In this document: positions 25,869-35,300 of the stretch, in pieces
Position numbering within the stretch: the first letter of the stretch is position 1
Layout of the letters: every line of letters starts with the position of its first letter
From: Alloalcanivorax gelatiniphagus
Lineage (GTDB): Bacteria > Pseudomonadota > Gammaproteobacteria > Pseudomonadales > Alcanivoracaceae
Assembly: GCF_005938655.1 (NCBI RefSeq)
Contig: NZ_VCQT01000036.1
Coordinates: 112,665-176,664 of the forward strand
Length of the DNA: 64,000 nucleotides
Direction of reading: 5' to 3'
Notes under the pieces: generated by a model
What the model saw: the letters and a program-made list of their open reading frames with translations, nothing else
Database searches by the model: none
Told to the model about the DNA's origin: nothing
Program-made: the position numbers and the translations under genes

Positions 25869-26909
25869 TCAAGCGGTTTTTTCCTTACCCTCCACCGGCA
25901 GTTCGCCCACCGGGCAGTCGGCCACCCCCACCGTGGTACGGGTCATGGCTTCCACGTTTTGCTGGGCTTTTTGCGCGTCCATCACCCAGGTGCGGTAGAA
26001 CTCGAACGGACAATCGGCGATGCCTTTGTCGCCGTCGCCGGAGGCGTGCACGCCGGAGTAGCCCCGGTGCAGCAGTTTGAACAAATGGTTCTGGGACTGA
26101 TCGTTGGCGCGGGCGTCGCGGATCTGGCTGACGGAAAGCTGGGCGTATTGAATGCCCATTTCTTCCTCGCCGCATTCACCCAGGGTGCGGCCGTCGAAGC
26201 CGATGATCGCCGAGTGGCCGAAGTAGGAATACACACCGTCGAAACCGGTGGCGTTGGCCACCGCCACGTAGCAGTTGTTGGCCCAGGCCATGCTCTTGGC
26301 CATCATCACCTGCTGGTCCTTGGCCGGGTACATGTAGCCCTGGCAGCGCACGATCAGCTCGGCCCCCTTCATGGCGCAGTCCCGCCAGATCTCCGGGTAA
26401 TTGCCGTCGTCGCAGATAATCAGGCTGATCTTCATGCCCTTGGGGCCTTCGGTGACATAGGTGGTGTCGCCGGGATACCAGCCTTCGATGGGGCACCAGG
26501 GAATGCACTTGCGGTATTTCTGCACCACCTCGCCGTGGTTGTTGATCAGCACCAGGGTGTTGTAGGGCGCTTTTTTCGGGTGTTCCTCGTGCCGTTCCCC
26601 GGTGAGCGAGAACACGCCCCAGGTATTGGCTTCGCGGCAGGCGGCGGAAAAGATGGCGGTTTCGTCACCGGGCACGGTGGCGGCGGTATCCATCATTTCA
26701 TCCGGGTCGTACATGATGCCCATGGTGCTGTATTCGGGAAAGATCACCAGGTCCATGCCCGGCAGGCCCTGCTTCATGCCCTTGATCATGTCGGCGATGG
26801 CGCGGGCGTTATCGAGCACCTCGGCGCGGCTGTGCAGGCGCGGCATCTTGTAATTGACCACGGCCACGCCCACCGTGTCCGGGCTGCTGGAAATGTCTCC
26901 GTGTCGCAT
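25869..26909 (-). CDS. amiE: Aliphatic amidase
   Basis: AmiE hydrolyses short aliphatic amides (acetamide, propionamide) to carboxylates and ammonia. The 346-residue nitrilase-superfamily enzyme is collinear with P. aeruginosa AmiE from the first residues (MRHGDISSS). The catalytic triad is visible: Glu59 in VIFPEYS, the Lys in [11 protein letters not shown] and the Cys in [13 protein letters not shown]. It lies 24 bases after urtE on the same strand, so uptake and hydrolysis are co-transcribed. Formamidase AmiF is an alternative, but the N-terminus fits AmiE. Confidence 0.95.
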   Translation of the reverse strand: MRHGDISSSPDTVGVAVVNYKMPRLHSRAEVLDNARAIADMIKGMKQGLPGMDLVIFPEYSTMGIMYDPDEMMDTAATVPGDETAIFSAACREANTWGVFSLTGERHEEHPKKAPYNTLVLINNHGEVVQKYRKCIPWCPIEGWYPGDTTYVTEGPKGMKISLIICDDGNYPEIWRDCAMKGAELIVRCQGYMYPAKDQQVMMAKSMAWANNCYVAVANATGFDGVYSYFGHSAIIGFDGRTLGECGEEEMGIQYAQLSVSQIRDARANDQSQNHLFKLLHRGYSGVHASGDGDKGIADCPFEFYRTWVMDAQKAQQNVEAMTRTTVGVADCPVGELPVEGKEKTA

Positions 26910-26933
26910 AAAAATGGCTCCTCGGCTTGCGGT

Positions 26934-27623
26934 TTAAACGGACAGGTAGCCCGCGATTTTTTCCTGGTTGGCACCCTCGCCCGCTTCCTCGTGGACAATC
27001 TCGCCTTTCTCGATCACCAGAATGCGGTCGGCCACGTCCATGACGAAACTGAGGACCTGCTCGGACACCATGATCGACAGGCCCCGTTCATCACGGATGC
27101 GTTTCAGGGTGCGCGCCATGTCCTGGATAATGGAGGGCTGGATGCCTTCGGTGGGTTCGTCCAGCAGCAACACCTTGGGCCGGGTGGCCAGGGCCCGGGC
27201 GATGGCCAGTTGCTGCTGCTGGCCGCCGGACAGGTTGCCGCCGCGCCGGTGCTGCATTTCTTCCAGCACCGGGAACAATTCGTAGAGATCCCGGGGCACT
27301 TTCTTTTCGCCCACCGCCGCCAGGCCGGTTTCGATGTTTTCGCGCACCGTCAGGGTGGGAAAGATCATCCGCCCCTGGGGCACGAAGCCCAGCCCGGCGC
27401 GCACCCGCTGGTAGCTTTTCATGGCCGTCAGGTCGGTGTCGTTCAGCGCCACCCGCCCGCCCCGGCTGGGGGTCATGCCGACCAGGGATTTCATCAGCGT
27501 GGTCTTGCCCATGCCGTTGCGGCCCACCACCGCAACGATTTCGTTTTCGCCGATGCCTAGGTTCAGGTCGCGGATAATGGTGCTCTGCCCGTAGGCGACG
27601 GAATGATGATCGACGCTCAGCAT
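26934..27623 (-). CDS. urtE: Urea/short-chain amide ABC transporter ATPase UrtE
   Basis: The 229-residue LivF-type ATPase has Walker A GRNGMGKTT, signature LSGGQQQQLAIA and Walker B VLLLDEPTEGIQPS, whose EGIQPSI tail is typical of UrtE. It partners UrtD on the cytosolic face of UrtBC. It lies 16 bases after urtD and is followed by amiE. Confidence 0.93.
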   Translation of the reverse strand: MLSVDHHSVAYGQSTIIRDLNLGIGENEIVAVVGRNGMGKTTLMKSLVGMTPSRGGRVALNDTDLTAMKSYQRVRAGLGFVPQGRMIFPTLTVRENIETGLAAVGEKKVPRDLYELFPVLEEMQHRRGGNLSGGQQQQLAIARALATRPKVLLLDEPTEGIQPSIIQDMARTLKRIRDERGLSIMVSEQVLSFVMDVADRILVIEKGEIVHEEAGEGANQEKIAGYLSV

Positions 27624-27639
27624 GTGTTCCTCCAGGGCG

Positions 27640-28383
27640 TCAGTGGCCCAGATAGACTTCGATGACCCTGGGGTCGTTCTTGACGTGGTCGATGGAGCCC
27701 TCGGACAGAACCTTGCCCTGGTGCATCACCGTGACCCGGTCGGCGATATCACCGACGAACTGCATATCGTGTTCAATCACCAGCACCGTGTGGTCGCGGG
27801 TGATCACCCGCAGCAGGTCGGCGGTTTTCTTGCGCTCCGCCACCGACATGCCGGCCACCGGTTCGTCCAGCATCAACAGGGCCGGCTTCTGGATCAGCAG
27901 CATGCCGATTTCCAGCCACTGCTTCTGGCCGTGGCTGAGCAGCCCCGCCGGCTCCGCCAGCAGGTCCTGCAGAAAAATGGTATGCGCCACGCTTTCCACC
28001 GCCTCGATCACCGCGGCGTCCCGCTTGAAGGCCAGCGAGCCCATCACCGTGTGCCCCATGGGATAGGACACTTCCAGGTTCTCGAACACGGTCAGATCCT
28101 CGAACACCGACGGGTTCTGGAACTTGCGCCCCACCCCGGCATGGACGATCTGGTGCTCCTTCATCTTGGTCAGCTCCTTGCCGCGAAAGCGGATCGAGCC
28201 GGCGGTGGCGCGGGTCTTTCCGCAGATCAGATCCAGCACCGTGGTCTTGCCGGCGCCATTGGGGCCGATGATCACGCGGATCTCCTGGGGCTCCAGATAG
28301 AAGGACAGGTCGTCCACCGCCTTGAAGCCGTCGAAGGACACGGTGAGCCCTTCCACAGAAAGCAGGAAGTCGTCTTTGTTCAT
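27640..28383 (-). CDS. urtD: Urea/short-chain amide ABC transporter ATPase UrtD
   Basis: The 247-residue LivG-type ATPase has Walker A GPNGAGKTT, signature LSHGQKQWLEIG and Walker B LLMLDEPVAGMS. The FSDG-like switch of LivG appears as SVEGLTVSFDGFKA at the N-terminus. Its ATG shares one base with the urtC stop, indicating coupling. It pairs with UrtE. Confidence 0.93.
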   Translation of the reverse strand: MNKDDFLLSVEGLTVSFDGFKAVDDLSFYLEPQEIRVIIGPNGAGKTTVLDLICGKTRATAGSIRFRGKELTKMKEHQIVHAGVGRKFQNPSVFEDLTVFENLEVSYPMGHTVMGSLAFKRDAAVIEAVESVAHTIFLQDLLAEPAGLLSHGQKQWLEIGMLLIQKPALLMLDEPVAGMSVAERKKTADLLRVITRDHTVLVIEHDMQFVGDIADRVTVMHQGKVLSEGSIDHVKNDPRVIEVYLGH

Positions 28384-29561
28384 CAGGGTTTCTCCACGCT
28401 CAGGTGATCGGGCAGCGCCTCGTCATCGCGGCGGGCGGTGGTTTCCTTGGGCGCGGCGGCAGGCGTTTTTTTACCCCGCAACAGACGGTCTTCCAGCGGC
28501 ATCACGTAGCGCCGGTACAAACCGGCCAGGCCGTTGGGGAAGGCCAGCACCACACCGATGAACAGGGCGCCCATGGCATAGGGCCACAGCTCCGGAAACG
28601 ACTCCGAGAAACCGCTCTTGGCGGCGTTCACCAGCAGCGCGCCATAGACTCCGCCGAGCAGCGAATAGCGGCCGCCAAGAGCACAGAACACCACCATCTC
28701 GATGGACGGCACGATGCCCACGAACGACGGCGACATAAAGCCCACCTGCAGGGTGAACAGGGCGCCGCCGATGCCGGCGAACATGGCCGCCAGACAGAAG
28801 ATAAAAATCTTGAACGCGGCCACGTCGTAGCCGGAGAAGCGCACCCGGTTTTCCTGGTCGCGCATGGCCAGCAGAATGCGGCCGAACTTGCTGTGGTCCA
28901 CCCAGCGGGCCACCAGCAGGCACAGGAACAACACCGCCACGGCCACGAAATACAAGGTGGTCTTGGCTTCGTCGGTGCGGATGCTCCAGCCCATCAAGGT
29001 CTGCAGGTCGGTGATGCCGTTGACGCCGCCGGTGTAGCCCTGCTGGCCGATGATCAGGATGGTGAGAATGGAGGCGATGGCCTGGGTGATAATGGCGAAG
29101 TACACGCCACTGACCCGGCGCTTGAACATGGCCACGCCGATAATGAACGCCAGCAGTCCCGGTACCAGCAACACCGCCATCAGCGTAAACGAGAAACTGT
29201 GGAAGGGTTGCCAGAACCAGGGCAGCTCGGTGACCTGGTTCCAGTCCATGAAGTCGGGAATACCCGGCGTGGACTGGTGGGCGGTGGCCTCCGGCGTGGA
29301 CGCTTCCAGCTTCAGGAACATGGCCATGCAATAGCCGCCCAGGCCGAAGAACACCCCCTGCCCCAGGCTGAGAATGCCGGCCTTGCCCCAGCACATCACC
29401 AGGCCGATGGCGACGAAGGCGTAGGTGAGATACTTACCCACCATATTGAGACGGAACGGGTCCAGGGCCAGCGGCAGAATCACCGCCAGCAGCAGGGCCA
29501 GCGCCAGATAATAGAGTCCTTCCCGGGACAGCAACCATTTCAGGGGAGACGAAGTTTTCAC
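28383..29561 (-). CDS. urtC: Urea/short-chain amide ABC transporter permease UrtC
   Basis: A 392-residue LivM-type permease with about ten transmembrane helices. The UrtC-like segments are WGKAGILSLGQGVFFGLGGY and VNGITDLQTLMGW. The cytoplasmic coupling region precedes the last helices, and the C-terminal tail is polar. It lies nine bases downstream of urtB. Confidence 0.93.
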   Translation of the reverse strand: MKTSSPLKWLLSREGLYYLALALLLAVILPLALDPFRLNMVGKYLTYAFVAIGLVMCWGKAGILSLGQGVFFGLGGYCMAMFLKLEASTPEATAHQSTPGIPDFMDWNQVTELPWFWQPFHSFSFTLMAVLLVPGLLAFIIGVAMFKRRVSGVYFAIITQAIASILTILIIGQQGYTGGVNGITDLQTLMGWSIRTDEAKTTLYFVAVAVLFLCLLVARWVDHSKFGRILLAMRDQENRVRFSGYDVAAFKIFIFCLAAMFAGIGGALFTLQVGFMSPSFVGIVPSIEMVVFCALGGRYSLLGGVYGALLVNAAKSGFSESFPELWPYAMGALFIGVVLAFPNGLAGLYRRYVMPLEDRLLRGKKTPAAAPKETTARRDDEALPDHLSVEKP

Positions 29562-29570
29562 GGTGGACTC

Positions 29571-30497
29571 CTAGCGACGAATCTTGAGGGCCATCAGCCC
29601 TTCCGGGCGCAGCATCAGAATGATCACCACGGTGAGCAGCGTGAGCACCTTGGCCATGGAACCGCTCAGGAAAAACTCCATGGTGGACTGGGCCTGGGAG
29701 ATGCTGAACGCGGACACGATGGTGCCGATCAGGCTCTGGGCGCCGCCGAACACCACCACCAGGAAGGTGTCGACGATATAGGCCTGGCCGGAGGACGGCC
29801 CGGTGGAGCCGATCATGGTGAAGGCACTGCCGGCCACCCCGGCGATGCCACAGCCCAGGGCGAAGGTGGCGCGGTCCACGCCGGCGGTGTTGATGCCCAC
29901 CGCTTCCGCCATGGGCCGGTTCTGCACCACCGCCCGCACCTTGCGGCCCCAGCCGGAGCGGAACATCAGCAGGTACACGGCCAGGGCGATGGAGAGCGCG
30001 ATGATCATCACGAACAGGCCGTTCACCGGCAGCTGCACCAGGTCACTGACCTGGAAGGCACCCATCATCCAGTCCGGCAGTTCCACGCCCACTTCCCGGG
30101 CGCCGAAAATGGAACGGTAGGCCTGCTGCATGATCAGGCTCAGCCCCCAGGTGGCGAGCAGGGTGTCCAGGGGCCGGCGGTACAGATGGCGCACCATCGC
30201 CCATTCAACAAAGGCCCCCAGGGCACCGGAAATCAAAAACGCCAGCACCATGGCGACAAAGAAGTAGCCGGCGAACAGGCCGGGCATATAGGTCTGAAAA
30301 AACTGGGAGGTCAGATAGGTGGTATAGGCACCGAGGATCATGAATTCCCCGTGGGCCATATTGATCACGCCCATCTGGCCGAAGATGATCGCCAGCCCCA
30401 TTGCCATGAGCACGAACACGGAAAACAGAGACAGGCCGGCGAAGCCCTGCATGGCAAAGATGGACAGCAATTCCGTCGAAGAATAATCAGCGAACAT
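29571..30497 (-). CDS. urtB: Urea/short-chain amide ABC transporter permease UrtB
   Basis: A 308-residue LivH-type permease with seven to nine helices. The hallmark GLAIIFGQMGVINMAHGEFM is near the N-terminus, and RAVVQNRPMAEAVGINTAGV forms the ATPase-coupling loop. It lacks the long periplasmic N-terminal domain found in some UrtB proteins, so it is closer to FmdE-type amide permeases. The gap to urtA is 66 bases and holds a terminator-like hairpin. Confidence 0.92.
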   Translation of the reverse strand: MFADYSSTELLSIFAMQGFAGLSLFSVFVLMAMGLAIIFGQMGVINMAHGEFMILGAYTTYLTSQFFQTYMPGLFAGYFFVAMVLAFLISGALGAFVEWAMVRHLYRRPLDTLLATWGLSLIMQQAYRSIFGAREVGVELPDWMMGAFQVSDLVQLPVNGLFVMIIALSIALAVYLLMFRSGWGRKVRAVVQNRPMAEAVGINTAGVDRATFALGCGIAGVAGSAFTMIGSTGPSSGQAYIVDTFLVVVFGGAQSLIGTIVSAFSISQAQSTMEFFLSGSMAKVLTLLTVVIILMLRPEGLMALKIRR

Positions 30498-30520
30498 GGC
30501 AAGGTTCCCCTGTGGTCAGG

Positions 30521-30554
30521 AAAAAGCCCGGCGCCCCAATGGGCGGGCGCCGGG
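30521..30554 (-). terminator. Intra-operon terminator between urtA and urtB
   Basis: On the minus strand CCCGGCGCCC pairs with GGGCGCCGGG (ten bases), followed by C and five Ts, starting ten bases after the urtA stop. It looks like a real Rho-independent terminator inside the operon. Partial read-through would give more binding protein than permease. Confidence 0.7.
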
Positions 30555-30563
30555 TACGGACGG

Positions 30564-31817
30564 TTATTTGTAGCCTTCGGGGAACGGGTCCGGCTCCATC
30601 AGCTCCTTGGTTTCATAGACCACCTCGTACTGGCCGTTGGGCTGGGCCCGGCCGATGCGGGTTTTCGACCACAGGTGGTGATTCTCGTGGATGCGCACAT
30701 AACCTTCCGGCGCCTTCTTGAACTCGATGCCCGGGGAGGCTTCGCGGATCTTGTCGATGTCGAAGGAACCGGCTTTCTCCACCGCCATCTTCCACAGCCA
30801 AGGGCCCAGATAGGCGGCCTGGGTCACGTCACCGATCACCATGTCGTCGCCGTAGGCGTCCTTGAAGGCGGCCACGAATTCCTGATTGTTGGCGTTGTCC
30901 AGGCTCTGGAAGTACTTCATGGAGGCATAGATACCGTCCACGTTCTCGCCGCCGATACCGCGAATCTCATCCTCGGTGACGGAGATGGTGAGCAGCAGCG
31001 GGCTTTCCTTGGTGAAGTCCACGCCGGCGGCTTTCATCTGCTTATAGAAAGCCACGTTGGAACCGCCCACCACGGAAGCGAAGATCACATCCGGCTTGCG
31101 CAGCTTGATCTTGTTGATCACCGAGTTGAACTGGGTGTGACCGAGCGGGTAATACTCCTCGCCCACCACCTTCAGGCCCTTTTTCTCGATATGGATGCGG
31201 GCGATTTTGTTGGAGGTACGCGGCCAGATGTAATCCGAGCCGAGCAGGTAGAAGGTCTTGGCGCCCTTCTCCTTCACCGCCCAGTCGATGCCGGCGAGGA
31301 TCTGCTGGGTGGCCTCCTGGCCGGTGTAGATCACGTTCGGTGATTGCTCCAGACCTTCATAGAAGGTCGGGTAGTAGAGCATACCGTTGAACTGTTCCAT
31401 CACCGGCAGCACCGCCTTGCGCGATGCCGAGGTCCAGCAACCGAAGATCGCCGCCACCTTGTCCTGGCGCAGCAGCTTGCGGGTTTTCTCGGCGAAGGTG
31501 GGCCAGTCGCTGGCGCCGTCCTCCTGGACGTACTCGATCTGGCGCCCGAGCACGCCACCGCTTTCGTTGATCTGTTTGATGGCCAGTTTCTCGGCCTGCA
31601 CCGAACCGATCTCACTGATCGCCATGGTGCCGGTAATGGAGTGCAGGATGCCCACCTTGACGGTGTCGTCGGTGACCGCCAGGCCGGTGGTGTTGACCTC
31701 GGCGGTGGCCGGTGCGGCGGTCACCGGCGATGCCAGTGCCATCAGTGCCGGCAGCGCGGCCAGTCCCGCCAGCAGGCGGCGCCCCCGGGCCGGCGTGTGA
31801 TGATTCCGTTGCTTCAT
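30564..31817 (-). CDS. urtA: Urea/short-chain amide-binding periplasmic protein UrtA
   Basis: A 417-residue type I periplasmic binding protein. The signal sequence starts at MKQRNHHTPARGRRLLAGLA, and the mature part opens with VKVGILHSITGTMAISE, typical of UrtA/FmdD. It binds urea or short amides and hands them to UrtBC. The start is the ATG at 31817 with GAGGGG eight bases upstream; a longer in-frame extension lacks a ribosome site. It is the first gene of the amide operon and is divergent from the sensor kinase. FmdD is the alternative name; the amidases downstream favour amides as substrates. Confidence 0.93.
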   Translation of the reverse strand: MKQRNHHTPARGRRLLAGLAALPALMALASPVTAAPATAEVNTTGLAVTDDTVKVGILHSITGTMAISEIGSVQAEKLAIKQINESGGVLGRQIEYVQEDGASDWPTFAEKTRKLLRQDKVAAIFGCWTSASRKAVLPVMEQFNGMLYYPTFYEGLEQSPNVIYTGQEATQQILAGIDWAVKEKGAKTFYLLGSDYIWPRTSNKIARIHIEKKGLKVVGEEYYPLGHTQFNSVINKIKLRKPDVIFASVVGGSNVAFYKQMKAAGVDFTKESPLLLTISVTEDEIRGIGGENVDGIYASMKYFQSLDNANNQEFVAAFKDAYGDDMVIGDVTQAAYLGPWLWKMAVEKAGSFDIDKIREASPGIEFKKAPEGYVRIHENHHLWSKTRIGRAQPNGQYEVVYETKELMEPDPFPEGYK

Positions 31818-32029
31818 GTTGTTCCCCTCGTCAGCGTATGGCTTGTTCAGCGGATGACTGTTCACTGACGAGTATGGAAATCCGGCCCCGGCGCGCCCAT
31901 TCGCCGAATACGCCATGGGCCTACGTCATTTGACGCATTCCCGGTCCGACCGGGCCGTTCTAAGCTCGCGGACACGGGTCGGGGGCCCGCCAATAATGAT
32001 TCAGGCACGATTCGTGCTTCGCGTTCTTG
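31818..32029. promoter_or_regulatory. Divergent control region with three palindromes
   Basis: Between urtA and the structured repeat lie CGTCATTTGACG (31924-31935), CCCGGTC-C-GACCGGG (31940-31954) and GCACGA-T-TCGTGC (32005-32017). These are candidate operators for the LuxR-type regulator encoded at 35667 or another nitrogen regulator. I looked for a sigma-54 GG-N10-GC pattern and did not find a convincing one. Confidence 0.45.
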
Positions 32030-32295
32030 GGACCTTTTCACACTACTTGCATTACGCCTGTTGTGGCTAAAAACCCACCCATCAAGGCACGAGGAGAGAA
32101 GTTTGGTGGCTCCAAATGAACGACGAGTAACGCGGAGGGGTGGGTTTTTAGCCACAACCCGAAGGGCTGGCGCCCTTTTGGCCTCCAGCGTCGTTGTCGG
32201 TCGCTTATTTGGAATGACCAAACCGCGCTCCCTCCGCCTAGCTGGAGACCAAAATGACATCCAGCAGGCGTGATGCAAGTAGTGTGAAAAGGTCC
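32030..32295 (+). repeat. Structured repeat, copy 2 (266 bp)
   Basis: Terminal arms 32030-32060 and 32265-32295 are inverted over 31 bases with a single G/T-type mismatch. The 204-nt interior is identical to copy 1 (11784-11987) except for one base in the TTTGGTGGCGCC AAA hairpin. Relative to copy 1, four arm positions changed on both sides so that pairing is kept. The element ends 30 bases before the sensor-kinase ATG and separates that gene from the divergent control region. Confidence 0.85.
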
Positions 32296-32325
32296 TACTA
32301 GGACGCTTTTCGGACAACGGAATCC

Positions 32326-35300
32326 ATGGCCATTGAGCAGCGCATCTTCCGGGTGCGACGCAACTACAACCAATGGGTCGCCAACCAGACCCTGGAAGAC
32401 TTCGCGCTGCGCTTTACCGGCAAGGCGGCCCGGCGCTGGTCCGCCGGCCGGGTGGCGGCCACCGCCCTGGGGGCGATTTCGTTCCTGGCCCTGGAGGCCA
32501 TCGGCGGCGCCGCCACCCTCAACTACGGCTTTGCCAACGCGGTCTGGGCCATCGTCGCGGTAATGACGGTGCTGTTTCTGCTTGGCCTGCCGGTGAGCTA
32601 TTACGCCGCCCGCGACGGCGTCGACATCGACCTGCTCACTAGGGGCGCCGGCTTCGGCTATCTGGGCTCCACCCTCACCTCCCTGATCTATGCCTCCTTC
32701 ACCTTTATCTTTTTCGCCCTGGAAGCGGCGATCATGGCGCTGGCCCTGGAGGTGATGTTCGGCCTGCCGCTGAGCCTGGGTTATGTGGTCAGTTCCCTGG
32801 TGGCCATCCCCCTGGTTACCCACGGCATCACCTATATCAGCCGCTTTCAGGTGTGGACCCAGCCGCTGTGGCTGATGCTGCAGCTGACCCCGTTCGTGTT
32901 CATTCTGTTTCAGGACCCGGTGTCCCTGGAGCGCTGGGCCGGTTTTCCGGGCCTGGACACCGGCGAAGGCGGCTTCAATCTGCTGATGTTCGGCGCCACC
33001 GCCACGGTGCTGTTTTCGCTGGTGGCGCAGATCGGCGAGCAGGTGGATTTTCTGCGCTTCATGCCGGAACCGGCCCCGGGCCGGAAACGCCGCTGGTGGC
33101 TGGCGATGCTGGCCGGCGGCCCGGGCTGGGTGGTGATGGGCGCGCTCAAGGCGCTGTTCGGTTCGTTCCTGGCGGTGCTGGCGTTTTCCCATGGCCTGCC
33201 CCAGAGCCAGGCCCAGGAACCCATGTACATGTACCTGGTGGCGTTCAGCCATATCACCGCCCACCCGGCCACCCTGCTGGCCCTGGCCGGCATCTTCGTG
33301 GTGCTGTCCCAGCTCAAGATCAATGTCACCAACGCCTACGCCGGTTCCATCGCCTGGTCGAACTTCTTTTCCCGGCTCACCCACAGCCACCCGGGCCGGG
33401 TGGTGTGGCTGGTGTTCAATGTGGTGATCGCCCTGGTGCTGATGGAAATCGGCATCTACCGGGCGTTCGAGTCAATCCTGGGCAGCTATGCCCTGGTGGC
33501 GGTGGCCTGGATGGGCGCCCTGGTGGCGGACCTGGTGATCAACAAACCCCTGGGGCTGAGCCCCAAGCACATCGAATTCAAACGCGCCTATCTCTACGAC
33601 CTGAACCCGGTGGGCTTCGGCGCCATGCTGCTGGCCACCGCCGTGGGGCTGCTGGCCCGGGCCGGCCTGTGGGGCGACACCGCCAGCGCCCTGGCTTCGT
33701 TTCTGGTACTGCTCACCGCCTTCGTCACCGCGCCGCTGATCGCCGTGCTTACCGGCGGGCGCTACTACATCGCCCGTCGGCCGGAACCGGCCACCGCGGT
33801 ACGCGGCCGCCCCTGCTGCATCTGCGAGCACCGCTTCGACGAGGAAGACATGGCGTTCTGCCCCGCCTACAACGGCCCGATCTGCTCGCTGTGCTGCTCC
33901 CTGGACGCGCGCTGCAACGACGCTTGCAAACACCATGCGCGGTTCCAGGAACAGCTGATCGACTGGCTGGGCGGCGTGCTGCCGGACCGCATGCTGCAGC
34001 AGCTGCGCTCCCGGCTGGGCCATTTTCTCGGCCTGCTCACCCTGGTATCGCTGGTGATGGCCGGCCTGCTCACCCTGGTCTACTACCAGGTGCCGGTGGA
34101 CAACGAGACCGTGCGGCATCTGATGGCCACCACCCTGGCCAAGGTATTCGCCATTCTGTTGATCATCAGCGGCGTGGTGGCCTGGCTGTTCGTGCTCGCC
34201 CACGAGAGCCGGGTGGTGGCCCAGGAGGAGTCCCAGCGGCAAACGCGCATGCTCACCGCCGAGATCAAGGCCCACGAAAGAACCGACCGCGAACTGCAGA
34301 AAGCCAAGGAACTGGCGGAAGCCGCCAACCAGGCCAAGAGCCGCTACCTCACCGGCCTCAGCCATGAACTGCGCTCGCCGCTCAACGCCGCCTTTGGCTA
34401 TGCCCAGTTGCTGGAACACGACCCGGACATTCCCGCCAACCGCCGCGAGGCGGTGGCCGCCATCCGCCGCAGCACCGGCCATCTGTCGGACCTGATCGAA
34501 GGGTTGCTGGAGATTTCCAAGATCGAGGCTGGCCGGCTGGAGCTGTACCGCAACCGGGTGCGGCTGCGCTCGCTGATCGACGAGCTGGTGACCATGTTCC
34601 GCCTGCAGGCCCAGGACAAGGGCATCGAGTTCGAATTCCAGAGCCAGGGCCGCCTGCCGGACTGGGTCACCACCGACGAAAAACGCCTGCGCCAGATCCT
34701 CATCAACCTGCTCTCCAACGCCATCAAATTCACCCGCCAGGGGCGCGTCACCCTGCATGTGCGCTACCGCAATCAAGTGGCCGAGTTCACCATCCGCGAC
34801 ACCGGCGTGGGCATCGCCGAGGAAGACCTGCAGCGCATTTTCCGCCCCTTCGAGCGGGTCCGGAAACCGGGAGTACCGGCGGTCCACGGCACCGGCCTGG
34901 GGCTGACCATCACCAAACTGCTGGTGGACATCATGGGCGGCGACCTGCAGGTGACCAGCGCCCCGGGACGCGGCAGCGAGTTCCGTCTCTGGGTGATGCT
35001 GTCCAGCATCGCCGGGGCACCGGTGGAGCCCGACGATCCGCGCCCGGTGGTGGGCTATCACGGCGCCGCCCGCAGTCTGCTGGTGATCGACGACGATGCC
35101 TCCCACCGGGGGCTGGTCAGCGACCTGCTGGTGCCGCTGGGTTTTCCCGTGAGCGAGGCCCCGGACGGCGCCACCGGGCTGGCCCTGGCGGCGCAGAATC
35201 CGCCGGACCTGGTGCTGCTGGATATCTCCATGCCCGGGCTTAACGGCTGGCAGACCGGCCGCCGGCTGCGCGCCCAGGGCTACCGGGGGCCGCTGGTGAT

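Noticed and set aside
31818..32029. Sigma-54 promoter for urtA
   Set aside because: The best candidate on the minus strand has eight rather than ten bases between GG and GC.
32030..32295. Group II intron or retron as identity of the structured element
   Set aside because: It is too short, has no reverse transcriptase, and I see no domain V-like hairpin or msr/msd layout. A MITE-like or structured RNA element remains open.
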